A DNA stretch of 64,000 nt, from the NCBI RefSeq assembly GCF_020905345.1, contig NZ_JAJJMO010000001.1, positions 4,340,001-4,404,000 of the forward strand, in the 5' to 3' direction. Below the pieces are notes generated by a model. The model was not told where the DNA came from, searched no databases, and saw nothing but the letters and a program-made list of their open reading frames with translations. Origin of the DNA: Flavobacterium pisciphilum. GTDB lineage: Bacteria; Bacteroidota; Bacteroidia; Flavobacteriales; Flavobacteriaceae. Shown piece after piece: positions 17,647 to 26,596 of this stretch (positions are counted from its first letter, which is position 1; every line of letters starts with the position of its first letter). Made by a program: the position numbers and the translations under genes.

Positions 17647-20600
17647 TTAGGCAGTATACAAATTTTCATTTAATGTAGATAAAATGTTATCTAAATCATT
17701 TTCAAATATTTTATTCAATTTTGTAAATCCACCTTCATCACTAAATGGTTTTGAGTCTAAATCGGCTTTTGTTAATACAGTTTCTACTAATAATTGTTTT
17801 TCAAATCTATCTAGCCATTTTAGTTGAGTGGCATTCCAAGGACGACTATTCTTTACTTTGTTAATGGCATTTTTAATACGATCATCATGACTTATTAAAT
17901 GTGTATCCAGAGCTAAAGTTCGTATGAATGAAATAATATCTGCTGCCAAATCTTCATTTTTGGCTGTTTTCCACGCTGTCGAAAGTGTTATTTCATTATA
18001 GCCTTTTTCATCTAGTAGTAATTTTAGCTCCTTCAATGATTTACGATCTAGATCTGCCGGTTTAGTGCAAATAGTTCTTAATGCTATAATTTGATTTCGA
18101 TTTTCTTCAATATATTTTTTGAAACCTTGTATGTAATCTTCTGGTTTTTCCGCTTTTCCATAACCACGTTCAATACCTATTACTTGATCATCATGCTCAG
18201 AAACAAGTTGCATTTTAGGTTGATAGATTTTTTTGTCTAGAAAGTCCCAAAGACTTGTATAAGAAGTAAGCACTTTTTTGATGTTGTTGTTTTCAATCTC
18301 TAAGAGATTCTCGATAAATTCTTCTGGTGAATCACCTTTTGCCAAATACATGAAATGATCTCTTTGATTTTCATCAATTTGTTTCTTTTTTCGCTGCAAT
18401 TTTGCAACAATTTGCTCTAATTGTTTTTTAGCACGTTCAGGTGTATCAATATATTCTAATTCTTCAATCAATTTTTGAAATGAAATAGAAGGATTAGAAA
18501 CAGTCTTCATCTGAGTATAATCTTCTAAAGCTTCATATACACGAACGGCATCATAAATTTTGAAAAATTGTTTGTCAATTTCTGGACATAATCGTGTCGC
18601 TCTTCCTAACATTTGTTCAAAGAGAATACGTGATCGAACCCTTCTAATAAATACTAAATTAACTATTTGAGGCACATCAATTCCAGTTGTTAGCAAATCG
18701 ACTGTAACTACAATGTTTGGGAATTTTTCGTTTTTAAAACGTTTGGTTAAATTTTCTACATCGTAAACTTTACCGGTGAGTTTTTGTATTGTATCTTGCG
18801 GAACTTCAACGCCAATAGATTCAAATTCTTCAAATAGCAATTGAACGATCAAATCGGCATGACTGTCACGAACAGCAAAAATCAATGTTTTTTCATCACC
18901 TTCGGGATCTAATCTTTGAACTAGCTCTTTAATAACTGCTCGATTAAAAGATTCTGTAATTACTAATTTGTTGAATTGTTCAATTTCAATATGTAACTCA
19001 TCTTCTAATTCTGCAAGTTCTTCGATTTCATTAGTTTCAGAATTAAGCATTTTTGGTTTTTCTCCCTTTTCCCATAATATACCTTCTTCGCTTAATTTTG
19101 TTTTAATGATGTAAGGAGGTTCGTGATCTGTTAAGAACCCGTCGATAACAGCTTCGCGATAGGAATAATTGTGTACAGGTTTTCCAAAAATCTCTGTAGT
19201 ATGTAAAGCAGGGGTTGCGGTTAATCCTACGATGTATGCATTAAAATATTCGATTACTCTTTTATACTGCCCGACATAGTCGTTTTCATCCTTAAAAGAT
19301 AAATCTTCTTCGTTAATTTCTTTGTCAAGATTATAGCCTCTATGTGCTTCATCAATAATAATACAATCGTAAGTATCGATAGGCAATATTTCATTGGCTG
19401 TATAAAATAATCTTTTTACCATACTTTGTACGGTTGCGAAATGTAGACGTGTTTCAGCTTCAGGAAATACACTTTTCATTTCTTCCATTTTATAAATGTT
19501 GGAAAATGTATTAATATCTTCGACTTTGTTATCCTTAAAATTGCCTAAAGCCTGACTTGCTAATAATCGACGATCAGTTAAAAATAAAATACGTTTGAAA
19601 CGATCGGATTTTATCATTCTGTATACAAAACCTATGGTAGTTCTTGTTTTTCCTGTACCAGTTGCCATAACAAGTAGCGAACGTTTATCTTCAGGATTTT
19701 GAATGATTTTTTCTTCAACGGCTTTTATAGCATCAATTTGATAATAGCGTAATCCTAATCCGTTTGGATTTTGAAGATAATCATAATCACTCTCTTGAAG
19801 ACGGATATTTGCAGTTTCAACATCTCTTGAATATTGTTCTACGATTCCTTGTGGAGAAAACCAGCCTCTTAATGCTTGCGCTTTATTTCGTTCTTTTCTA
19901 ATATCTAAAAACCAAATTCCACTTTTCGTTTTAATTTGCTCTAAATAATTTCGACCATTCGTAGAAAATAAAAAGGGAACTTTGAAATTATTCCATTGAC
20001 CTAGAGTTTTAAAATCAGGTGAAAGTTCTACTAACTCTGCATAAATTTTTGATTGTTGTAAATCAGTAGAAATGTCAGTTGCATATTTCTTGGCTTCAAC
20101 AATACCATATAATTCTGTTCCAATAAAAAGTGCATAATCAGCCCATTTGCCTTTACAAGGCCACTCTGCAATAGCTTTGTTTTTGCCCTTTTCAGGAAGT
20201 GTTTTGTTGTTTTTGTAATTGATCAGCAAAGAATCACATTCCCAACTAGCTTCAGACAATTGTTTGTCAATTAATATTTTCCTTGTATCGGCTTCGTCAA
20301 GTGTAATATTATTAGCATTTCGGTTCGATTTTTCTTTTCTCTTAGAAATGATTTCAGGTGTAGCATTGAAAGATGCTATTTTTATTTGATAATCAATGAC
20401 TTCCTTAGATAATTTATCTAATTCGTTGTTAAGCGCTGTAATTGTTACATTATGGTTATTTTCGTGAAGTTGATAATCTCCTTTTTCTAGAAAATCATTT
20501 TCATATGTTTCGAAGAACCATTTGCTTAATTGATAACTCTTTTTCAATATAAATACTGCTTCAGAATTTGTACCGTTTCCATCATGACTGGCTTTATTTC

Positions 20601-20865
20601 CAGACTTTCTTACGGTATGCAACAAATCTTTAATTACCTCTGGTATACAATTTTTATAAAACAATTGATTAATTCGATCGACTTGATTACCGTCAAAAAA
20701 TGCTAGATCTTCAAACTGCCAAATTAAGATTGTCATTTTTTCAGAAAACAGGCGCAATTTTGATAAAGAAGAGCTAGGGTCTAAATAGTATAGCTTTTCA
20801 GATAATTCACTGATAGCAAATAATTCGGGATATTTATCTTGTAAAAATGAAAATTTTGAAGCCAT
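17647..20865 (-). CDS. hsdR: type I restriction endonuclease subunit HsdR
   Basis: This is a 1072-aa motor/nuclease subunit. An N-terminal DUF4145-like helical part (KSGNKASHDGNG) is followed by a nuclease core (LYGIVEAKKYA). The SF2 helicase has ATGTGKT near residue 401, DEAH (IIIDEAHRGY) near 504, GLTATP, and motif VI FEQMLGRATR. It translocates DNA and cuts unmodified invaders with HsdM and HsdS. It is the first gene of the defence series, with a promoter-like box 63 bp upstream. All expected motifs are present. Confidence 0.95.
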   Translation of the reverse strand: MASKFSFLQDKYPELFAISELSEKLYYLDPSSSLSKLRLFSEKMTILIWQFEDLAFFDGNQVDRINQLFYKNCIPEVIKDLLHTVRKSGNKASHDGNGTNSEAVFILKKSYQLSKWFFETYENDFLEKGDYQLHENNHNVTITALNNELDKLSKEVIDYQIKIASFNATPEIISKRKEKSNRNANNITLDEADTRKILIDKQLSEASWECDSLLINYKNNKTLPEKGKNKAIAEWPCKGKWADYALFIGTELYGIVEAKKYATDISTDLQQSKIYAELVELSPDFKTLGQWNNFKVPFLFSTNGRNYLEQIKTKSGIWFLDIRKERNKAQALRGWFSPQGIVEQYSRDVETANIRLQESDYDYLQNPNGLGLRYYQIDAIKAVEEKIIQNPEDKRSLLVMATGTGKTRTTIGFVYRMIKSDRFKRILFLTDRRLLASQALGNFKDNKVEDINTFSNIYKMEEMKSVFPEAETRLHFATVQSMVKRLFYTANEILPIDTYDCIIIDEAHRGYNLDKEINEEDLSFKDENDYVGQYKRVIEYFNAYIVGLTATPALHTTEIFGKPVHNYSYREAVIDGFLTDHEPPYIIKTKLSEEGILWEKGEKPKMLNSETNEIEELAELEDELHIEIEQFNKLVITESFNRAVIKELVQRLDPEGDEKTLIFAVRDSHADLIVQLLFEEFESIGVEVPQDTIQKLTGKVYDVENLTKRFKNEKFPNIVVTVDLLTTGIDVPQIVNLVFIRRVRSRILFEQMLGRATRLCPEIDKQFFKIYDAVRVYEALEDYTQMKTVSNPSISFQKLIEELEYIDTPERAKKQLEQIVAKLQRKKKQIDENQRDHFMYLAKGDSPEEFIENLLEIENNNIKKVLTSYTSLWDFLDKKIYQPKMQLVSEHDDQVIGIERGYGKAEKPEDYIQGFKKYIEENRNQIIALRTICTKPADLDRKSLKELKLLLDEKGYNEITLSTAWKTAKNEDLAADIISFIRTLALDTHLISHDDRIKNAINKVKNSRPWNATQLKWLDRFEKQLLVETVLTKADLDSKPFSDEGGFTKLNKIFENDLDNILSTLNENLYTA

Positions 20866-20928
20866 CGATAATCTTTCAAGTTTTTTTAATTTTTTGAGCT
20901 AATCTCAGTTCAAAAATGTAGTTATATA

Positions 20929-20936
20929 CAAACATA
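20929..20936 (-). promoter_or_regulatory. -7 promoter box of the hsdR-mcrC gene series
   Basis: The minus strand reads TATGTTTG, matching TAnnTTTG, 63 bp before the hsdR ATG. A weak -33 match (TTTAG) lies 17 bp further upstream at 20954-20958. No other convincing promoter was seen within the seven-gene series, so this may drive all of it. Confidence 0.4.
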
Positions 20937-21079
20937 CTGAAAAGGATTTAAAACTAAAGTGGGGAAAACAGTAATAAAAAATAAAATGTACTTTCATTAC
21001 TCTGTAAATAATTAATTAATAGTGTTTTATTGGTTTTAATCAAACTTTTGGATTTGTTGAAAAATAAATTGAAGCTGAA

Positions 21080-21143
21080 AAGATAGCCTTTTGGTGCCAA
21101 CAAAAAAAGGGAGTTTTTAGCTATCTTTTTTATTGAATTTTAC
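21080..21143. repeat. 64-bp direct repeat, right copy (putative attachment site)
   Basis: This is the second copy of the repeat at 8118-8181, in the same orientation and exactly 12,962 bp away. The 9-bp inverted repeat and T-rich end are preserved. It lies 215 bp upstream of hsdR and 303 bp before the TonB-type receptor gene, and marks the probable right end of the island. The arm-like 12-bp repeats found near the left copy are absent here. Confidence 0.75.
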
Positions 21144-21445
21144 TTAGTTAATTAAAACTAGTATATCCTTTCATAGACTTAATATATTACCGGGAATTAA
21201 ATCATCAAAAACGATTTTTAGCTAGGCTATATCACTACTTAAGCTATTTTGCTGAAGAATTTATTGTGTGTTTTTTCTTTCTTTATTTTTAATTTTAACA
21301 GTATTTATTTTTGATTATTAAAATTTTGATTTACTATTGCTTCTTTATGAAGCGATAACTAACAGGATTGATTTACTCCTATTTGATATCGCAGCATAAT
21401 TAAAAAAGAAAATTAGAAGTAGTATTAATTAAAAACATACGGAGT

Positions 21446-23749
21446 ATGAGATGTAAATTATTTTATGGAATTGTTGTAATGAATATGGTGTTTTCTATTA
21501 ACAGTTATTCTCAAATTAAAAAGGATAGTATTGTAAAAATAGAAAAGGAAAAAAAAGTAATTAAATTAGTAAAGGAAGAAGCACAGAATGTGATGTTGAA
21601 TGCTTCTAATGATAATGGTCCGCGAAATGTAAATATTGGTTTGCCTGCCAGTATTGGTGGTACTACAATTTTAGAAAATGGGCTTCCAGTTGTTTATAAT
21701 TGGGCAAGTCAAAACCCTACAAGCGCCTGGCGAGCAGGATCAGGATTTAGTAAGTTTCAGGTGCAAACAGTTGGAGAAACAGCTATTTCTATTGGAGATG
21801 TAGGAGTTTCAGTAAGTACCTATAGTAATAGAGGAACTGAGAAACACCAGCAGAATTTAGCTCTTAATTCTAATGGATTTGGGCTTTTAAGAGGAGATGT
21901 AAGTTTTAGTGGTCCTTTAAAAAACGATTGGTATTATGCTGGAAGTGTATTTTTAAATTTTGACCCAGGTACTTTTAAGTCTGACTTCACAGACTATTTT
22001 GATAAAACTCAAATTTATAAAGGGGTAATCAGTAAGAGATACAATGCAGGCAAAGGGGAAATTTCAGTTCAGTACAAGTTTGCAAATTCTGAGGGAATTA
22101 GTTCTAAAGTGAGTCCTTATACTTATAATTTGGACGGAACAGTAAGTCAGTTTGGAGATTTTAAAATAGGAAGAAATTCTTATTTAGAACGTTCAGGAAA
22201 GTCAATTATAATTAATCCTATTACTGGACAAAGGGAAATACTTGATCAAATGAAAGATATGGGATCTACTACAAATGCGATAGATATCATGGGTAATAAT
22301 AGACTTGGGAATGGCATGAAACTAGATTATGTAGTCCGTTATCAGAATGCTAAATCAGGTTTGTACAATCCTTATTTTACAAGTCTAAGGAAAATTGATG
22401 ATTCAAAAAATCGCTATGTATATGTAGATAATCAGAATGAAGTGTATCAAGGGGATTATGTGCAAGGAGTATTAGCACTAAATACACCAAAAATTTCACA
22501 GAATACGATTATGGGGAGAGTCGATTTAAGTAAAAAGACTCAGAAGCACCATTGGTCAATTGGCTTAAATGAGTTTAATTATAAGATAGATGACTACTAT
22601 CAGTCTACCTACAATATGATTCAGGAAGTAGCTGCTAATCCTAGTAAATTAATTACTCAGATAAAAGATAGTAATGGAAATTGGGTAAACGATTCTAGAA
22701 TTGATGAATATGGGAATTCAGGTTATAACGCGGCTTTACAATATTATTCAGGTAGAGAAAATAAACTAGCCCTTTATGGAACTGAAAAATGGATTGCGAA
22801 TGAAAAATTAGAATTTAATTTTGGAGCCCGATTAGAATGGCAACGTATTGATGGTTTTTGGTATCCTAAATCTAGCAGAGATGCGGCAAAAGAAGAGGGA
22901 TTTCAAAATAATCAGATAGATATGTCTAAGAGACAATCGATACAAAAAGATTGGTTTAATAAAGCTTTTACAGCTAGTTTTCTTCATAAGACATTTGATA
23001 ATATTGGGTTCTTAGCTGATATTTCTTATACAGAAGTAGCTGGTAATTTAAGTAATTATTCGGGTGCTGATGATCCAAATATTTCACCTTCACAGATTCC
23101 AGGAGCATCTGCAGGAACTTATTTTAATCATCCTTTGGTGAGTTTGGTTTCTAAAATAACGTACATACAACGTAACAATTTCAAAAACAATTCTTCTTTT
23201 CAGGGAGGACACAAACAAACAATTACTTATGATATTCAAACGATAGGGTGGACTACCGACATGGAAATAAAGCCTTTTAAAGGATTTAAATTTCATGCGT
23301 TGCTAACGCTTCAAAATCCTGAGTACAAAAACTTTGTTGTCGATTTAAGTGAAGTTGCTGCTGAAGGAAATAAAATTTATGATTTTAGTGGAGGTACTGC
23401 TCGTAGCGTATCAAAAGTTCTTGTTGAACTAGATCCAAGTTATTCTTATAAAAACTGGAGGGTATGGGTTAGTACTCGTTACTTTAGTAAAGAAGCGGCA
23501 AACTATCCTAACACCTTATTTTTTGCTAGTCGTTGGGAAACATTTGGAGGAGTTGCTTGTAAGTTGAATAAAAAAATAGATTTAAATCTTAATGTTGTGA
23601 ACTTTTTAAATCAAAAGGGAGCACAAGGATCTATCTCGGGAACTAATACAACAACTGCAGAAGAAGCTCAAGCTTTTGACGGCAGACCATTAGTAGGGAC
23701 TTATATGCGTCCTTTTACAGTTGAATTTGGAATAAAAGTAAAATTATAA
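21446..23749 (+). CDS. TonB-dependent receptor-type outer-membrane protein
   Basis: The 767-aa protein has a signal peptide ending near residue 22 (INSYSQ) and a short charged linker. A plug-like region at about residues 40-150 is followed by a long series of amphipathic beta strands typical of a 22-strand barrel. It ends in MRPFTVEFGIKVKL, an outer-membrane-type C-terminus. The N-terminal carboxypeptidase-like domain often found in Bacteroidota receptors is absent. A secreted histidine phosphatase follows 19 bp downstream. The receptor may therefore import a phosphorylated compound or the product of its hydrolysis; the substrate is unknown. Confidence 0.75.
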   Translation: MRCKLFYGIVVMNMVFSINSYSQIKKDSIVKIEKEKKVIKLVKEEAQNVMLNASNDNGPRNVNIGLPASIGGTTILENGLPVVYNWASQNPTSAWRAGSGFSKFQVQTVGETAISIGDVGVSVSTYSNRGTEKHQQNLALNSNGFGLLRGDVSFSGPLKNDWYYAGSVFLNFDPGTFKSDFTDYFDKTQIYKGVISKRYNAGKGEISVQYKFANSEGISSKVSPYTYNLDGTVSQFGDFKIGRNSYLERSGKSIIINPITGQREILDQMKDMGSTTNAIDIMGNNRLGNGMKLDYVVRYQNAKSGLYNPYFTSLRKIDDSKNRYVYVDNQNEVYQGDYVQGVLALNTPKISQNTIMGRVDLSKKTQKHHWSIGLNEFNYKIDDYYQSTYNMIQEVAANPSKLITQIKDSNGNWVNDSRIDEYGNSGYNAALQYYSGRENKLALYGTEKWIANEKLEFNFGARLEWQRIDGFWYPKSSRDAAKEEGFQNNQIDMSKRQSIQKDWFNKAFTASFLHKTFDNIGFLADISYTEVAGNLSNYSGADDPNISPSQIPGASAGTYFNHPLVSLVSKITYIQRNNFKNNSSFQGGHKQTITYDIQTIGWTTDMEIKPFKGFKFHALLTLQNPEYKNFVVDLSEVAAEGNKIYDFSGGTARSVSKVLVELDPSYSYKNWRVWVSTRYFSKEAANYPNTLFFASRWETFGGVACKLNKKIDLNLNVVNFLNQKGAQGSISGTNTTTAEEAQAFDGRPLVGTYMRPFTVEFGIKVKL

Positions 23750-23768
23750 ATTATAGAAATTTGTTATT

Positions 23769-24557
23769 ATGAAAAGATATAAAATCATCTTATTATTGGT
23801 TGTTTTTTTGGGAACAACTTCAATCATTACAGCTCAAAAATCTAAAAAGGCAATAAAGACCAAACCTCAAAATGTTACCTTTTATATTGCTCGTCATGGA
23901 AAAACAATGCTAAATACACTTGATAGAGTACAAGGTTGGTCCGATGCACCATTAACTCCTGAAGGAATTGAAGTAGCTGAGTTTTTAGGTAAAGGGCTTA
24001 AGGGAATTGACTTTAAGGCCGCTTATACAAGTGATTTAGGTCGTGCAACTCAAACAACTAATATTGTATTAAAAGCAAAAGGAGATACTAAGATCCCAAT
24101 TATTGAAACAGAAAATTTGAGAGAAACTAATTTTGGAAGTTATGAGGGCGATTTGAATTCGAAAATGTGGGGTGATATAGCGATTTATCTCCATTTTAAA
24201 AACCTAGATGATCTTTTTGCTCATGTAAAAGCGAATGGAGTAGATGAGCCATTGCAGGTTGTGAAAAAATTAGACAAACTAAATATGGCTGAAGATTATG
24301 AACAAGTAAGAACACGAACTCAAAAAGCGCTGCGATCTATTGCTGAAAAAGAAGCAGCTAGTGGCGGCGGAAACATATTTATGGTAGGACACGGAATGGC
24401 GATAGGTACAATGCTATCTAATATAACAGGAAAAGAGGTACCACGTTCTCATATGGCAAATGCTTCTGTATGTAAAGTAATTTACGAAGATGGTAAATTT
24501 ACTGTAGTGTCTTTTGGAGATACAAGTTATGTTGAAAAAGGGAAAAAAGGATTATAG
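23769..24557 (+). CDS. secreted histidine phosphatase family protein
   Basis: This is a member of the phosphoglycerate-mutase-like histidine phosphatase clan. The nucleophile motif R42-H43-G44 lies in YIARHGKTMLN, the acid/substrate loop in ETNFGSYEGD, and the second histidine H208 in VGHGMAIGT. The N-terminus is a signal peptide (about 22 residues, cleaved after TAQ), so it acts in the periplasm or at the cell surface. It is co-transcribed with the TonB-type receptor and followed by a strong terminator. Likely role: freeing phosphate or a sugar from a phosphorylated substrate taken up by the receptor. Confidence 0.85.
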   Translation: MKRYKIILLLVVFLGTTSIITAQKSKKAIKTKPQNVTFYIARHGKTMLNTLDRVQGWSDAPLTPEGIEVAEFLGKGLKGIDFKAAYTSDLGRATQTTNIVLKAKGDTKIPIIETENLRETNFGSYEGDLNSKMWGDIAIYLHFKNLDDLFAHVKANGVDEPLQVVKKLDKLNMAEDYEQVRTRTQKALRSIAEKEAASGGGNIFMVGHGMAIGTMLSNITGKEVPRSHMANASVCKVIYEDGKFTVVSFGDTSYVEKGKKGL

Positions 24558-24588
24558 TCTTAACCTAAATAGATTTTAAATTAAAATA

Positions 24589-24625
24589 AAAGGGTTCAAC
24601 TTTCGATTAAAGTTGGACCCTTTTT
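24589..24625 (+). terminator. Rho-independent terminator after the phosphatase gene
   Basis: AGGGTTCAACTTT and AAAGTTGGACCCT form a 13-bp stem with one G-T pair and a 5-nt loop, followed by TTTTT. It also faces the converging histidine kinase gene and may serve both. Confidence 0.8.
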
Positions 24626-24670
24626 ATATAGTTGAGAATTATTAATCATTATAGATTAATAAAAAAGTTT

Positions 24671-25678
24671 TTAAGTCAAATTCAAGAAAATTGAGAAGGA
24701 AGTACCTGATTCACCATCACTTTCCATTTCTATGGTACCACCATGTAATTCTACAATTTGTTTAGTTAGGTACATACCTAGTCCAGTAGTGTGTTCGCCA
24801 GCTGTTCCTGTTCGCTTGGCTTGGGTAAATTTATCAAATATATGTTCTTGTAAATTTTTTGGGATACCAATTCCATCGTCTTTTACAACTAGTTTTAACT
24901 TATCGTTTTCTGTAGATGTAGAGATGTCAATAGTTCCATTTTCATACGTAAATTTAAGACTATTAGATAGTAGGTTATGGATTACTCTTTCAAATTTTGC
25001 ATGATCAATTTTAATAGTTTTGCCGAAATTAAGATTCTTTACTAAAGTGATTTGTTTTTGTTCAAGTTCTTTAGAAAAATAAGTAATGGAATCTTCAATT
25101 AGGCTATCAAAATCTTCGAATGCATAAAAAGCAGCTTCTTCAGTAACTTGCTCGGTGATTAGGACATCTTCAATAATTTTAAAAGCAAAATCACAACTTT
25201 GGTTTAAATAGTCTACTAGCTGTTTGTTTTCTATAAGTTTAAGGTTGCTTTGGAGCATGTCACTTATCATTCTTATGGAAGCGATTGGATTTTTTAGATC
25301 ATGAGCTGCCCATTGTATTGTTTGTTTTTGGATGCTTAGGCTAGAATTTAGATGATATATGATGTCATTTTGCGAAATTGTACCTACAAAGGTTTCTTTA
25401 TCGTATACCATTAAAACGTTTTGTCCACTACTATCCATGACATTAAGTACGTCGGTAATTTTATCCGTTTTGCAAACAACAGGTTTTTCGGTGAGGCAAT
25501 CTATAATAATCAAGTGTTGTTTTTTTGCTAAATCAGAAGAGGTAAGGATGCCAATGGCTTCATTCTCTTCCATTACAACAATACCTTTTTCTATAAACTC
25601 GCTACGTCTTGCAGTTACAACACCTGCATAGGCATCTAATGTAACATAATCGTAATTTACAAATGGCGTTATACTCAT
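24671..25678 (-). CDS. CBS-domain sensor histidine kinase
   Basis: This 335-aa kinase has no membrane segment. Residues 1-110 form a CBS-domain pair (EAIGILTSSDLAK, then TFVGTISQNDIIYHL), which usually bind adenine nucleotides. The HisKA H-box follows at H126 (AAHDLKNPIASIR), with the HATPase_c N-box (HNLLSNSLKFT), G1 (KDDGIGIP), F-box (IFDKFTQAKR) and G2 (TGLGMYLTKQIV). It is a cytosolic kinase that probably reads energy state. No response regulator is encoded beside it. It starts 2 bp after the stop of a 115-aa gene on the same strand, so the two form an operon. Confidence 0.87.
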   Translation of the reverse strand: MSITPFVNYDYVTLDAYAGVVTARRSEFIEKGIVVMEENEAIGILTSSDLAKKQHLIIIDCLTEKPVVCKTDKITDVLNVMDSSGQNVLMVYDKETFVGTISQNDIIYHLNSSLSIQKQTIQWAAHDLKNPIASIRMISDMLQSNLKLIENKQLVDYLNQSCDFAFKIIEDVLITEQVTEEAAFYAFEDFDSLIEDSITYFSKELEQKQITLVKNLNFGKTIKIDHAKFERVIHNLLSNSLKFTYENGTIDISTSTENDKLKLVVKDDGIGIPKNLQEHIFDKFTQAKRTGTAGEHTTGLGMYLTKQIVELHGGTIEMESDGESGTSFSIFLNLT

Positions 25679-25680
25679 AG

Positions 25681-26028
25681 TTAAAAATCCTTAAGCACTA
25701 TATTTTTTACAGAAATATTTATTTTGAAATCGACACTTATAAGTTCCCCTTCTGATATAAATGGAAAAACATTTTTTTCTAAAATTTGGATTACTTTTTC
25801 TTTGTTAATCTTAGTAAGTATGTTTTTATTGATAAAAACAGTTTCTATGTTTTTATTGCTAACATCGATAGTTTCAAAGCCATTTGGGACTAATAATTCA
25901 AAAGATTTTGAAAGTCCAATCTTACCTTGAATGGAGTTTTTTGCTAGAACAAGAATATCTTGAAACGGAGGAAGTTTTATTTCTTCAAAACTAAGATTAA
26001 TGGTATACGTTTTATTTAAGTCATTCAT
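25681..26028 (-). CDS. 115-aa protein co-transcribed with the CBS histidine kinase
   Basis: This is a soluble 115-aa protein of unknown family. The pattern is alternating beta strand and helix with no signal peptide and no cysteine. Because the kinase ATG lies 2 bp downstream of its stop, it is probably a partner of that kinase, perhaps an input or anti-kinase subunit. That role is inferred from position only. Confidence 0.6.
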   Translation of the reverse strand: MNDLNKTYTINLSFEEIKLPPFQDILVLAKNSIQGKIGLSKSFELLVPNGFETIDVSNKNIETVFINKNILTKINKEKVIQILEKNVFPFISEGELISVDFKINISVKNIVLKDF

Positions 26029-26596
26029 ATTGTGAGGGGTAAAAAAAATAAGCAGAGAAACAAATATACATTTAAATTTTTATGTTTAAATAAACCAAAC
26101 CGAAGCAATATTATTTACTTCAGATTTTTCTTATTTTAAGTATTTTGTTTTTGGTATATTGTTATATTCTCTAGCTGAAATTCTGATATTATTGAAATTG
26201 ATAATTTCGTTAAGTGTACGTTGCTTCGTAGATAAATATAGTGTTTTATTGTAGTTTTTTTACGACGTATATGAAAAAAGTGAGTGAGTTTTAGATTTAA
26301 AATAATAATGAATAAGCAATAATTTGCGTATTTGTTTGGTTTATAGTTATTTGTTGCTTGTTTTTGGGTAGCTAAATTATATTAAATGTAAGTTTTGGAT
26401 TATGAATTAATACATAATCATTCCTAAAAAGTGATTAGAAGCTTGATAATTATCAAGAGACAAGGAATTAAACTTTATTTAAACTCAAATAAATGACTCG
26501 TTATTTAAGAAATAGCGACCATTTTTATTGAGTTTTTGAAAATCTATTGTCACTATTTGAACGTAACGTATAGTTAGAAAGAGTAATGAAAAATGT
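26029..26596. other. 568-bp gene-free stretch between 115-aa gene and MocR regulator
   Basis: A TAnnTTTG match on the minus strand (TATATTTG, 26061-26068) lies 33 bp upstream of the 115-aa gene and is its likely -7 box. The rest is AT-rich, with a hairpin-like TGACTCG/CGAGTC-free region and no supported gene. Confidence 0.35.

Noticed and set aside
8118-21143. Prophage or conjugative element between the 64-bp repeats
   Set aside because: Only defence genes lie inside: no structural, replication, relaxase or transfer genes.
26029-26596. Possible small RNA gene in the gap before the MocR gene
   Set aside because: No promoter-terminator pair or strong fold could be assigned.
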